From positions 5,345,001-5,409,000 of the forward strand of contig NZ_CP059732.1 in NCBI RefSeq assembly GCF_014117325.1: 64,000 bases of DNA, given 5' to 3'. Numbering within the stretch: the stretch's first letter is position 1; each line of letters begins with the position of its first letter. Source of the stretch: Spirosoma foliorum. Its GTDB lineage: Bacteria; Bacteroidota; Bacteroidia; Cytophagales; Spirosomataceae. Position numbers and translations under genes: made by a program. Of this stretch, positions 27,610 through 37,474 are shown piece after piece. The notes under the pieces are model-generated. The model had not been told where the DNA came from. It saw only the letters and a program-made list of their open reading frames with translations, and made no database searches.

Positions 27610-30600
27610 CTACATAAGTGATGATTCGTCTTTTATAGTCCGCCCGTTTGTTGTTTTGCCATATTGCGAGGGCAACGTCTGGTAGCGTTCCTGAAATACT
27701 TTGGTAAAGTAAGATGGGTTATCAAACCCGACGGCGTAGGCTATTTGCGTTACGCTCTCCTCACCCTCAAGTAGTAATTCGGTCGCTTTAGTCAGCCGTA
27801 TCTCCCGAATAAAGTTAGTTGGGCTGGTGTCAGCTATAGCTTTCAACTTCCGGTTAAGCTGCGTGCGACTTAGGTTCGCAGCCTCGGCCAACGATTCCAC
27901 ATTAAATGTGGGCTCACTCAGATTTTGGTTAACGATGGCCGACAGCCGGTCGAGGAATTTCTGGTCGGCTGGGGGCAGTACTGGTGGTGCCCCGGTGGTC
28001 GTCGAGGTTGCTGATGGCTCTTCGCTGGCAGGAGTCTGGTGGCTAAACCAGTAATACAGTCGTTCACGCTGCTGAATCAGGTTGTTCACCCGCACCCGCA
28101 GTTCGGTCGGGTTGAAGGGTTTGATCAGGTAATCATCAGCTCCTACTTCGAAACCCACAATACGATCTTCTACCCTTGCCTTAGCCGTCAACATGATCAC
28201 TGGAATGTGACTGGTGACTTCCTGAGTTTTCAGCGCTTTACAAAAGCCAAACCCGTCGAGTTGGGGCATCATCAGATCGCAGATGATTACGTTCGGTAAA
28301 TTAGCCGTTGCTTTTTCCAGTCCGTCCAGTCCATCTTCGGCTTCAATGATGTGGTAGTCCAACTCAAACACAGTCCGTACGTATGCCCGAATGTCGGCAT
28401 TGTCATCAATAATGAGCAGAATGTTATCGGTTACCGGAGTTGGCAGAGTCGTATCGGTCAAAATTACCGGGAGGTTATCGCTATGTTCTGCCGTTTCCAT
28501 CATCTCGAAGCCATCTGCCACCGATTGCTGTTCAATACCTGCCAGCGGCAGGCGAACCGTGAAGTTCGTGCCTACTCCCTCTGTGCTTGACACGGCGATC
28601 GTGCCCCCAAGTATCTTTACCAGCTCGCTAACCAGCGATAACCCAATACCAGTGCCTTCGTAGGTTTGCGGTCCGCCCATGCGGTTGGCTTTAACCTGAT
28701 AAAACCGCTCGAAAATGGTCGCCAGATTCGCCGGGGCAATACCAATACCCGTATCCTCTACCGAAATGACTAATTCACCGGTTGAGGACGGGGGGCGGAT
28801 AGTCGACATGCAGATGGACCTGCTTTCCCTCTGGGGTGAATTTGAAGGCGTTTGAGAGTAGGTTGGTTACTATTTTCTCGATTTTGTCATGATCGAAACT
28901 AGTCTGAAAATGGGCATATTGCTGTGAGAACGAGAACCGGATTTGTCGACTTTCGGCCAATGAGCTGAACGAACTGGCCAGGGTTCGAAAAAATGTAGCC
29001 ATATCGCCACTTTCCAGTGTTGGCTGAAGTTGACCCGCCGATAGTTTACTCAGATCGAGGAGCTGGTTGATCAGGCGGAGTAGCCGATTACTGTTCTGTT
29101 CCATTAAATTCACAACTGATGCCGTTAACGTGACCACATTTTCCGTCCGAAGCTGTTCTTTTAATGCAGTCAATGGACCAAGAATCAACGTCAGCGGGGT
29201 GCGAAACTCGTGGGAAATATTGGTAAAGAATTGCGTTTTCAGTGCATCGAGTTCCGCCAGACGGCTGGCCTCTTTCTGCTCAAAAATCACCTGCTGCTGC
29301 AACAACCACCGTTGTTTCTGGAACCGATATAGCTGCCAGACAATAACAATCGCCCCAAGTATATACAGCAAATAGGCCCACCAACTGCGGTAAAATGGCG
29401 GATGCACCCGAATCTGCAAGTCGACGGGCTTACTCCATATCTGACCATCGGTCGAGCCCATCACATGAAGGGTGTAGTTACCATCAGGCAATTGGGCATA
29501 GTTCGCAAATCGATTCGTACCGGCTTCCACCCAGTTCTGGTCAATGCCCTCCAGTCGATATCGATATTGATTTTTGGCCGAATTGGCATAATCCATTACG
29601 GCAAATTCCAGAGTTACCAGATTCTGCGTATACGACAAATCAAGCCGCTGCGTTTGCTCTATACTTTCTGGCAAGATGCCGTCTGAGGCACCCACCGCAA
29701 CAGCCTCGTTATTGATTTTTAGCCCAATGATCTGAACCGGGGGAGCCGATCCGGCAGTTGTAGCCGCCACGTCTTTAGGTTGAAACGCGGTTAACCCGTT
29801 TACGCCCCCAAAGAGTAACTCACCCGATGCGGTTTTAAGAAATGAACCCGTATTAAATTCATCGTCCTGAAGCCCATCGGCCTTGGTATAATTACGAAAC
29901 CTGAATGTCCGGGGATTAAACTGGGCCAGCCCCCGATTGGTGCTCATCCAGAGATTTTTAAACTCATCTGTCAGGATTCCATAGACCACTTTGTTGGGCA
30001 AGCCCTGGGCTTCGGTGAAATGCCGAAACTGCCCGGTTTGTTTATCAAGTCGTTCCAGCCCGCCCCCCTTGGTGCTTACCCAGAGGTATTTCCCAGGCTG
30101 ATCAGGGTCGTTGATGGTACTCGACACAAAATCGTTACTCAGACTTTCCCGCTTAGTAATATCATTTTTATAAATCGAAAAAGCCGGGTTCGACTGTAGA
30201 TGATCGACCCGGATAAGGCCACTCTGGGTACCAATCCAGCCTGTATCAGCTCCATCGAAGTACAGAGAATAGGTTTCGACTTCGGCGGCTTGTCGAGGCA
30301 GCAGGTTCTGGTACGAAAATACAGTAAAGGTTTCGGTTACTGGATTGAATTTGAGGAGTTTCCCATTCATCGCTCCAATCCAGAGATTCCCGAATTTGTC
30401 TTCACGAGTTTGATTACCATACAGACCAAACGCCGTACCGGGCGGCAGCGGATACGTTTTGAGCGGTTGCCAGTTCGGCGAAAACTTAACGAGCTGATGG
30501 ATATGTGGATCGGCCTGGACGTTTGCTATCGAGGCCCAGAAAAACCCCTGATGATCCTGCATGATGTAAGCTGGCCGATCGGATTGAGTTGTGCCGCTTT

Positions 30601-31813
30601 TACTCAAAAAAGATTTCCAGTTGTTAGTAGAGCGGTCTAACTGGCCATAATCAAACTGATTTCGCACATAAGTCTGACCCCGTTGATCCTGAAATAGATA
30701 TGAGAGTGAGGTATTGGGTAAGTAAGCCTGAAACTGCTTGATGCGCGGGCTGAATTTTCGAAGTCCATAACCCGCTGTACCTACCCAGATATTCCCGGTT
30801 TTATCGATCAGGAGTTTGGTAACTGCAAACACATTTGGCGGCATAACGGCAAATGCATTGCGTTCCGACAGATTATCCTGCGCGTAGAGTTGGGCGGGCG
30901 ACATAAGCCACAAAAAATCGGGTGTTGCTACGGCAACCGTTTGAGGATTAAGGGCATCGAGATACAGATTAAAGTTTTTAGTAGGCGGCAACTTGATCAC
31001 CTTTCGTTTGGTCTGCTGCCAGCCAACGAGTGTATCCGAACTGAATCCAAACCAGTAGTCAGGTTGTTGCCCGTCGGGTGTTGCCTGGAACAGGGTGGCT
31101 AGTGGACCGAACCGCTTACTTTGCGAATAGCCAGTCGGTTGTCGCCAGTTCAGTGCGTATAATTCTCGGGCGGCACTAACCACCGCCTGTCCATTGTCAT
31201 GAAATCTGATTCGGGCGGGAGCACTGCCACTGCTTGGGAATGAAAACCGGCTGAATTGGACCTGGGATGTAGCATCATCCTGTTGAGGAAACCCGTTTTT
31301 CAGCGCGTCAGTCAAGGTAATTTTAACGAGTTTATTCTGGCTGGTGCCTACCCAAATGTTGCCTTCTGGGTCTTCGGCCAACATACTAATCTCGAAATTG
31401 CCCGCATCAGGTAGAGCCGGATCACTTAGATCTATATGATAGAATCGTTGGGTTCGATCATCGTATAAATTAAGCCCCCGATTTAAGGTTCCTATCCATA
31501 AACGCCCCTGACGATCAACCAGTAAGGTCGAACAGCCATTGGATGACAGACTAAATTTATTGTACGCGTCGTGGGTGAAAACCGTGAAATTATAGCCATC
31601 ATAGCGATTCAGCCCATCTTTAGTCGCTGCCCATATGAAGCCCTTATGATCTTGTTTAAGATCATAAATCATTCCTTGCGACAAGCCTTCAGAGATTGTA
31701 ATTTCCTGCCAGCCCTTAAGTTGAGCCAATATTGAAAACGGTAATAGACAGAAGACCAGACAAAGAAGGCGCATTAACATCTTTTTCCAGAAAGATACGT
31801 ATAACCGCACCAA
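27610..31813 (-). pseudogene. Hybrid two-component system sensor/regulator, split by a one-base frameshift in a G6 tract
   Basis: Two frames (28775-31813, 1012 aa; 27610-28809, 399 aa) form one protein of about 1400 residues, the normal size of a Bacteroidota hybrid two-component system. The order is: signal peptide, two-component propeller repeats (GLSQGMIYDLKQDHKGFIW and others), a Y_Y_Y domain, a membrane segment near 800-822, HisKA with SHEFRTP (His868) and an HATPase N box; then in the second frame DTGIGI and GTGIGL, a receiver (phosphoacceptor Asp178 in ICDLMMP) and an AraC helix-turn-helix. The frames meet inside the ATPase domain at six G (28790-28795, plus strand); deleting one gives ...YPPPSSTGELVIS. 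Such proteins sense glycans in the periplasm and activate susC/susD loci; a SusC/SusD pair lies 2.3 kb away. If the shift is real the sensor is inactive. Confidence 0.88.
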
Positions 31814-31893
31814 ACCGATTTTAGTGTTACCGAAGTTATTTAGATGATAACTAGCCCTAACTACATTAGCTTGTACAAAGCATTCTTGGGCAG

Positions 31894-32301
31894 TTAACCC
31901 CTCGTTTTCACGAACAAGGACTGCACCATTGTCCGCAATCTTGCATGCGCAATGTAGGCCCAGATGAGCAGCATATACATCGAAAAGTCCTGGTACGATA
32001 CGGGTAACGCCATGTTGTTAATATAATAACGCGTTGCAGTGAAATCGAGAGTTGGCGTGAAGCCAATCAGGTTTTCGTAGCCCAGCATCAACGTCAGACC
32101 AAGCGCGTAAAATAGGTATTGAGGTTTGCGAATAGCCCACAAGACGCCCGCCAGGGCGGTGGCTCCAAACCCAGCATAATGCTTCCAAGTTAATGCCAAA
32201 TCTGTAGTGGCAGCCGTGTAAACAGAATAAATCTGGACAGCAATCAGAACAAGTACGATTAATCCGTAGCCGTAAAACTCTTTTAATTGAGCACGTTGCA
32301 T
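31894..32301 (-). CDS. Small integral membrane protein of unknown function
   Basis: I do not recognise a family for this 135-residue protein. Four hydrophobic segments are visible: IVLVLIAVQIYSVYTA, FGATALAGVLWAI, YLFYALGLTLMLGYENLIGF, and MYMLLIWAYIAHA near the end. The N-terminus (MQRAQLKEFYGYG) and C-terminus (RTMVQSLFVKTRG) are positively charged, so both probably face the cytoplasm. It lies 80 bases from the start of the downstream hybrid sensor gene and on the same strand as the FG-GAP gene upstream. Confidence 0.7.
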   Translation of the reverse strand: MQRAQLKEFYGYGLIVLVLIAVQIYSVYTAATTDLALTWKHYAGFGATALAGVLWAIRKPQYLFYALGLTLMLGYENLIGFTPTLDFTATRYYINNMALPVSYQDFSMYMLLIWAYIAHARLRTMVQSLFVKTRG

Positions 32302-32381
32302 AGAGGTAGTAGTTACGATAAGCGATCAATACAATTGATAAAAATACGCCAAAAACTACTACACTTATAGACTAACAGCTA

Positions 32382-33521
32382 CTATTTTTTCAAGAAGCCC
32401 TCGTTAAAAAATACAACCAAGCCATCTTTCCCGGCCACAATAAGGTCTTTCCGGCCAGTTTTGTGCAAATCGGCCACCGCAAAGTAAATTCCAGTTCCTT
32501 TGCCAACGCCTGCTTGCCCATACGCAATATCGTGCTTCACGAATTGTTTTTTCGATGCATCCCAGGTGAAATAGTACAGGCCAACGGGATCTTCTTCGCC
32601 GGGATCTCTGCCATTATGCGCCCTGAAACGTTTGCCGGTTAGTAGTTCTGGGCGTCCATCGCCTGTAATATCAATCCACTCCAGGCAATGATATTGTGAG
32701 TTTTTATCATCGATCAGGTGCTTTGTCCAGGCGCGTTGCCCATTGGCATCGCGGGTTTGTTCGTACCAGTGCAGACCGTAACTGTGCCCCTGCCCTACAA
32801 TGAGGTCATTCTGTTTATCGCCATTCACATCGGCCACAATGATGGGTACACTGGCCGTGCCGAAGGCAAACTCTTTATGCAATGTCCAGGGACCTGATTC
32901 CCGATTTTCAGGGGCCTCAAGCCAACCATCGCTCACAATCAGATCACCCCGACCATCGCCATTCACATCGCCAAAGCCGAGCCCATGCCCTTGCGTCGGC
33001 GCCACTGTAACGGTTTTGAATACACCCGGACTAACCAGCTTGAGGTATTTAAGGGGGTGGTTTGGGTTATTAGGCACAATGTCAACGGTGCCATCACCAT
33101 CTATATCCCAGGCGCGGGTCGTTTCGACATTACCAACTTTGCCAATCTCGTGCAAGGGCCACTGGCTATCTTTCTTCGCTGGATTTTCGACCCACCGCAG
33201 TGTTTGATCAAACCAACCACCGGTTACAAAATCCATACGTCCATCCCCATTGACATCGAGCGGAATGGTCGAAAAATCGTCATAATATTGGTCTTTACGC
33301 GGCTCGTTTCCAATGAGATGCCGATTGCGAAAACGAGGACCTTCGTACCAGAAATCGCCGGACACGATGTCAAGTGTGTCATTTTTATCGACGTCAAACA
33401 CACCTACCGATTCATAACTTTCGGCAGCCACAAAGTAGCGGTTAAAGCGAAGTGTAGGTTCGGGAGCAGTTGCGCCGATAAGGGCAGATAGTACCAGAAG
33501 GCTACTAAGAGGTCGAAGCAT
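32382..33521 (-). CDS. Secreted FG-GAP/VCBS repeat protein
   Basis: About 379 residues from the ATG at 33521; a longer frame starts at 33572, but only the chosen start puts a signal peptide (MLRPLSSLLVLSALIGATAP) at the N-terminus. The body is a series of FG-GAP/VCBS-type repeats with calcium-loop-like patterns: DVDKNDTLDIVSGDFWYEGP, DVNGDGRMDFVTGGWF, DIDGDGTVDIVPNN, DVNGDGRGDLIVSDGW, DVNGDKQNDLIVGQG, DITGDGRPELLTGK. The predicted fold is a beta-propeller. Such proteins are exported and bind ligands or other proteins; no catalytic motif was seen. It is divergent from the SusC gene with 620 bases between. Confidence 0.82.
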   Translation of the reverse strand: MLRPLSSLLVLSALIGATAPEPTLRFNRYFVAAESYESVGVFDVDKNDTLDIVSGDFWYEGPRFRNRHLIGNEPRKDQYYDDFSTIPLDVNGDGRMDFVTGGWFDQTLRWVENPAKKDSQWPLHEIGKVGNVETTRAWDIDGDGTVDIVPNNPNHPLKYLKLVSPGVFKTVTVAPTQGHGLGFGDVNGDGRGDLIVSDGWLEAPENRESGPWTLHKEFAFGTASVPIIVADVNGDKQNDLIVGQGHSYGLHWYEQTRDANGQRAWTKHLIDDKNSQYHCLEWIDITGDGRPELLTGKRFRAHNGRDPGEEDPVGLYYFTWDASKKQFVKHDIAYGQAGVGKGTGIYFAVADLHKTGRKDLIVAGKDGLVVFFNEGFLKK

Positions 33522-34141
33522 ACGTGAGTAGTCTATAGCGATGTCAGTATTTCCCAGGTTATCCTGCAGCATTAATACACGCTAACAGGAGTAGATGGAC
33601 TGGTTAAGTTGATTCAGAAAAGGGGACTGATTTATGATTCGAATTGTCGCTATGAAAAAAGTGATCCTTGTTCAATTCATACTCTACTTAGGCTGGGGTT
33701 TCTTACTTTGAGGATCGAATACGCTACCAGTGGAAATAATTGACCTTCGTTGAAACTGCCCCCTCTTAAGTGGGCCTATTAACAAAAAATACTATCAGAT
33801 ACCCAATAAATCTAACTTGATTTCCAGTTGCTTGAACGCCCTGAAGGAAGCTCAGGCGGGTGGCTTTTTCATGCGTTCAATCGATCAAATGTTAATCTAA
33901 TGTTAGTAATTTATACCTATTGATATCATTAAAAACATACACTTTTACCCAAAAAAGGCTAAGCTCAAATACTCAGGCAGTTATCTAGTATTTTTAATAA
34001 CTTATTAACTATGGCTTAATTATTTTCTAATTACAACGAGTAGAAATGGATTATATACTAGTTTTGACGCGTAGAGTCCAATTATTTTTTAATCTATTTA
34101 GCACATTTTTAATCTCCGTTTACGCTCAAACCTAAGCATTA
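33522..34141. other. Long divergent intergenic region, 620 bases
   Basis: This is the largest gene-free stretch, between the FG-GAP gene and susC. A 25-codon frame at 33634-33711 encodes a basic then hydrophobic peptide (internal ATG at 33652: MKKVILVQFILYLGWGFLL). An inverted pair at 33832-33839 and 33873-33880 (ttgaacgc/gcgttcaa) encloses a smaller stem (gccctga/tcaggc). TAGTTTTG at 34059-34066 fits the Bacteroidota -7 consensus, but I see no matching -33 element. The AT-rich last 200 bases likely hold the susC promoter. Confidence 0.45.
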
Positions 34142-37100
34142 ATGATCACAACATCTATGAAAAAACACTTACCTCCTCAACCTTGGTTTGGAAGGCAGTT
34201 ATATCGCTCGGCAACGCCTTTGCTACTGGCATTTAGCTGTCTTAACCTAACCTACGCAAAGACCCCCACCGATCGGGGCAACATAACAACCGTTGCAGAC
34301 AGGACTCTGACAGGACAGGTTAGCGATGAGAAAAATGAAGCGTTACCGGGCGTAAGTGTCATTATTAAAGGAACACAGCGTGGTACCGTTACGGATGCCA
34401 ATGGTCGTTATCGACTAGACATACCCGATGGTACATCTACCCTTGTATTTTCGTTCGTAGGCTACCTTCCTCAGGAAGTTCAGGTTTCCAATCAGGCTTC
34501 GGTGAATATCAGCCTGAAAACAGACAGCAAGGTATTGGATGAAATTGTCGTTATCGGTTACGGTACGTCAAAAAAATCAGATTTAACGGGTGCTGTTTCG
34601 GGCGTAAAAGAGGCTGAGCTGTTAGAACGCCCAGCTCCTTCACTTAACCAGCAGCTTTCTGGCCGACTACCAGGTGTACAGGTAAACACCAACTCAGGCC
34701 GTCCTGGTGGCCGTACTACTATCCGTATTCGTGGATTTAGCTCGATTAACTCGTCGAACAACCCACTTTATGTTGTTGACGGTGTTATGCTTCCACAAGG
34801 TACTGGCGATCAGTTCAGTAACCCAATTGACTACATTAACCCGAACGATATCGTCAATGTAGAAGTATTGAAAGATGCTTCGTCGACTGCCATCTATGGA
34901 GCACGGGGCGCTAACGGCGTTATTCTGGTCTCGACCAAAAAAGGTAAAGCAGGCGAAAGCCGGATTACCTACGACACACAGTTCAGCGTAAATACCATTG
35001 GCCCCAATAAGCCACAAGTGCTCAATGCAAAACAGTACTTGGCTACTGAGGATCTGGCTTATGCGAACATAGCCAAGTTTGATCCAGCTGGCTGGGCGGC
35101 TGGGAAATATACGAACCTGGACCCTATAGCTCGACGGAAAGCATTCAGTGCAGCCCACCCAGGCGTTTTTGATGCGAACCTGAACCCATTGTATGATACC
35201 GATTGGTTCAAGGAATCGTCGCAGAATTCGATTTCCCAAAACCATCAGTTAGGCTTCAGCGGTGGTAATGAGCGTACGCAGTATTCGCTATCGCTTAACT
35301 ATCGCGACGATCAGGGGCTGATCAAAACCTCGTACATGAAACGGTATTCTGGCCGCTTCTCCATTGACGATCAGGTAAAAAGCTGGCTCAAAATTGGTGG
35401 TACGCTGAGCTATAACAACCAGAGTGAAAACCTGGTCGATATCAATGACGCTGTAGCGCGTCAGATCGTGGAAGACTTCCCATTCCTGCCTGTTCGGTAT
35501 CCTGACACAGGTATCTTTGCTGAAAACCGCGACTATCCACAGGCTGAAGGTACAATGAGTTCGGTACACCGTCTGATGGATCGGAAATACATTCAGAACA
35601 CGCAAACGACATTAGGTAGCCTGTATACAAACATCAATTTTGGTAAAGGGCTGGAAATGCGAACCGTTCTAGGTGCGAACGTTCAGACTCAGGAAGTTAA
35701 CCAGTCGCAAACCCGTACGCTGAACATTGGTGGTAACGGTAACGCTGATGTTGCCAACAACCGTACCTCGTTCTGGTCGCTGGAAAACTACCTGACCTAC
35801 AACAAGCAGTTTGGCCAGGACCATTCGTTTACCGGCTTATTGGGTATTTCGTGGCAGGAAACCAACTATTTCGGTATTGGTGCTGCTGTTAGTGGATTTG
35901 CTACCGATTACTTTGGATTCAACAACTTAGGCGCTGGTGCAACCAACCCTTCTGTTCGATCAGGTGCTAACCGATTTGCCTTTAATTCGTACTTCGGTCG
36001 GATTAACTACGGTTATAAAAACAAGTACCTGTTCACAGCGACAGGTCGGGCCGATGGTTCGTCTAAATTCGGGGAAAACAACAAATTCGCGTTTTTCCCA
36101 TCGGCGGCTTTAGCATGGCGTATTTCGGAAGAAGACTTCCTGAAAGGAAATCAGACCGTTTCTAACCTGAAACTGCGTGGTAGCTATGGTCTGACGGGTA
36201 ACTCGGAAATCCCACCTTATCAGTCGCTATCGTTACTTAGCTCCACCTATACTACTGTCTACGGTGACACACGGGTTAGTGGAACCGGTATTGACCGCTT
36301 AGCTAACCCCGATCTGAAATGGGAAAAAACAGCTCAGACTGATGTAGGCTTAGAAATTGGTCTATTCAAAGGACGGGTTAACATGGAATTGGATTACTAC
36401 TATCGTCTAACCACCGATATGTTACTTGATGCACCTGTTCCACGCACCAGCGGCTATGCTACGATTCGGCGCAACGTAGGTTCGATGCAGAACCAGGGCT
36501 TCGAGTTCTCGATCAATACGGTGAACGTGAACAAAGGTTCGTTCACCTGGAACACGACGTTCAACATCTCGATGAACCGCAACAAAGTGTTGTCGCTGGC
36601 TACGCCATCTGACATTTTCGGTGTAGGTGGTCCGAACTTTACGAACCAAACCAACATCATCCGAATTGGTGAGCCAGTAGGTGCATTCTGGGGATTGACC
36701 CGTTTAGGTACATGGAGTGAAGCTGAACGCGATCAGGCAGCTCAATTTACCAGCTATCGGAATGGTTTGACCCTGCTACCTGGTGACATCAAGTACCTTG
36801 ACGTGAACGGCGACAAAGCAATTACCGACGCTGACCGCAGCATTATTGGTAACGGTAGCCCTAAAGGCTGGGGTGCGTTGACCAACAACTTCAAGTTGGG
36901 TAACTTCGACGCTACGCTTGAATTGCAGTATATGTATGGTAACGATGTAATGCTGATGAACCTGCACCCAAGTGAAGACCGGCAGGCTCTGGCAAACAGC
37001 TACACCTCTGTATTGAACGCCTGGACGCCAACCAATCAGAATACGATGATTGCTCAAATCCGGGATACACGTGCAGGTTACGTAACGAACGTGGATAGCC

Positions 37101-37375
37101 ACTGGGTTAAGGATGGTTCATTCCTACGGGGTAAAAACGCACTGATTGGCTATACATTCCCATCTGCGGTTACCAACAAGTTGAAGCTGAACCGTCTACG
37201 TGTGTATGCCTCTTCGCAAAACTTCTTCCTGTTAGTATCTGACCCAATCATTGGCGATCCAGAAGTAACGCCTACCAACCAGGGAACTGGCAGCAGCGCT
37301 TTCTCGCAGGGTCAAATCTGGCACAACTATCCAAAACCAACTACATACCTGGTAGGTCTCCAGATCGGCCTGTAA
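34142..37375 (+). CDS. susC: SusC/RagA-family TonB-linked outer membrane protein
   Basis: This complete 1077-residue SusC has a signal region (an ATG at 34157, residue 6, gives the tidier start MKKHLPPQPWF), a carboxypeptidase-like domain (LTGQVSDEKNEALPGVSVII), the hallmark VVIGYGTSKKSDLTGAV, the plug (QQLSGRLPGVQVNTNSGRPG, TTIRIRGFSSINSS, VLKDASSTAIYGARGANGVI) and a 22-strand barrel to a C-terminus ending LVGLQIGL. It transports a SusD-delivered ligand across the outer membrane using TonB energy. SusD follows 99 bases downstream with a strong hairpin between. No glycoside hydrolase, lyase or peptidase neighbours are present, so the ligand cannot be guessed. Confidence 0.95.
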   Translation: MITTSMKKHLPPQPWFGRQLYRSATPLLLAFSCLNLTYAKTPTDRGNITTVADRTLTGQVSDEKNEALPGVSVIIKGTQRGTVTDANGRYRLDIPDGTSTLVFSFVGYLPQEVQVSNQASVNISLKTDSKVLDEIVVIGYGTSKKSDLTGAVSGVKEAELLERPAPSLNQQLSGRLPGVQVNTNSGRPGGRTTIRIRGFSSINSSNNPLYVVDGVMLPQGTGDQFSNPIDYINPNDIVNVEVLKDASSTAIYGARGANGVILVSTKKGKAGESRITYDTQFSVNTIGPNKPQVLNAKQYLATEDLAYANIAKFDPAGWAAGKYTNLDPIARRKAFSAAHPGVFDANLNPLYDTDWFKESSQNSISQNHQLGFSGGNERTQYSLSLNYRDDQGLIKTSYMKRYSGRFSIDDQVKSWLKIGGTLSYNNQSENLVDINDAVARQIVEDFPFLPVRYPDTGIFAENRDYPQAEGTMSSVHRLMDRKYIQNTQTTLGSLYTNINFGKGLEMRTVLGANVQTQEVNQSQTRTLNIGGNGNADVANNRTSFWSLENYLTYNKQFGQDHSFTGLLGISWQETNYFGIGAAVSGFATDYFGFNNLGAGATNPSVRSGANRFAFNSYFGRINYGYKNKYLFTATGRADGSSKFGENNKFAFFPSAALAWRISEEDFLKGNQTVSNLKLRGSYGLTGNSEIPPYQSLSLLSSTYTTVYGDTRVSGTGIDRLANPDLKWEKTAQTDVGLEIGLFKGRVNMELDYYYRLTTDMLLDAPVPRTSGYATIRRNVGSMQNQGFEFSINTVNVNKGSFTWNTTFNISMNRNKVLSLATPSDIFGVGGPNFTNQTNIIRIGEPVGAFWGLTRLGTWSEAERDQAAQFTSYRNGLTLLPGDIKYLDVNGDKAITDADRSIIGNGSPKGWGALTNNFKLGNFDATLELQYMYGNDVMLMNLHPSEDRQALANSYTSVLNAWTPTNQNTMIAQIRDTRAGYVTNVDSHWVKDGSFLRGKNALIGYTFPSAVTNKLKLNRLRVYASSQNFFLLVSDPIIGDPEVTPTNQGTGSSAFSQGQIWHNYPKPTTYLVGLQIGL

Positions 37376-37382
37376 AATGTCA

Positions 37383-37432
37383 GTCGTTTGCTTCGCGTTA
37401 TTGCTAATTGTTAACGACGCGAAGCAAACGAC
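37383..37432 (+). promoter_or_regulatory. 16-bp stem hairpin between susC and susD
   Basis: Perfect arms gtcgtttgcttcgcgt (37383-37398) and its complement (37417-37432) with an 18-base loop. There is no T-run. It may stabilise the susC transcript end or lower susD readthrough. Confidence 0.6.
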
Positions 37433-37474
37433 CTGAATACACTCATTTTAAATTCTTTGATTCCTCATTCAATT

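Noticed and set aside
34059..34066. TAGTTTTG as the -7 element of the susC promoter
   Set aside because: It fits the Bacteroidota TAnnTTTG consensus, but no TTTG-like -33 element lies 17-23 bases upstream, and such matches are frequent in AT-rich DNA.
34694..35245. 183-codon minus-strand frame inside susC
   Set aside because: Antisense to the conserved plug region of susC; no independent coding evidence.
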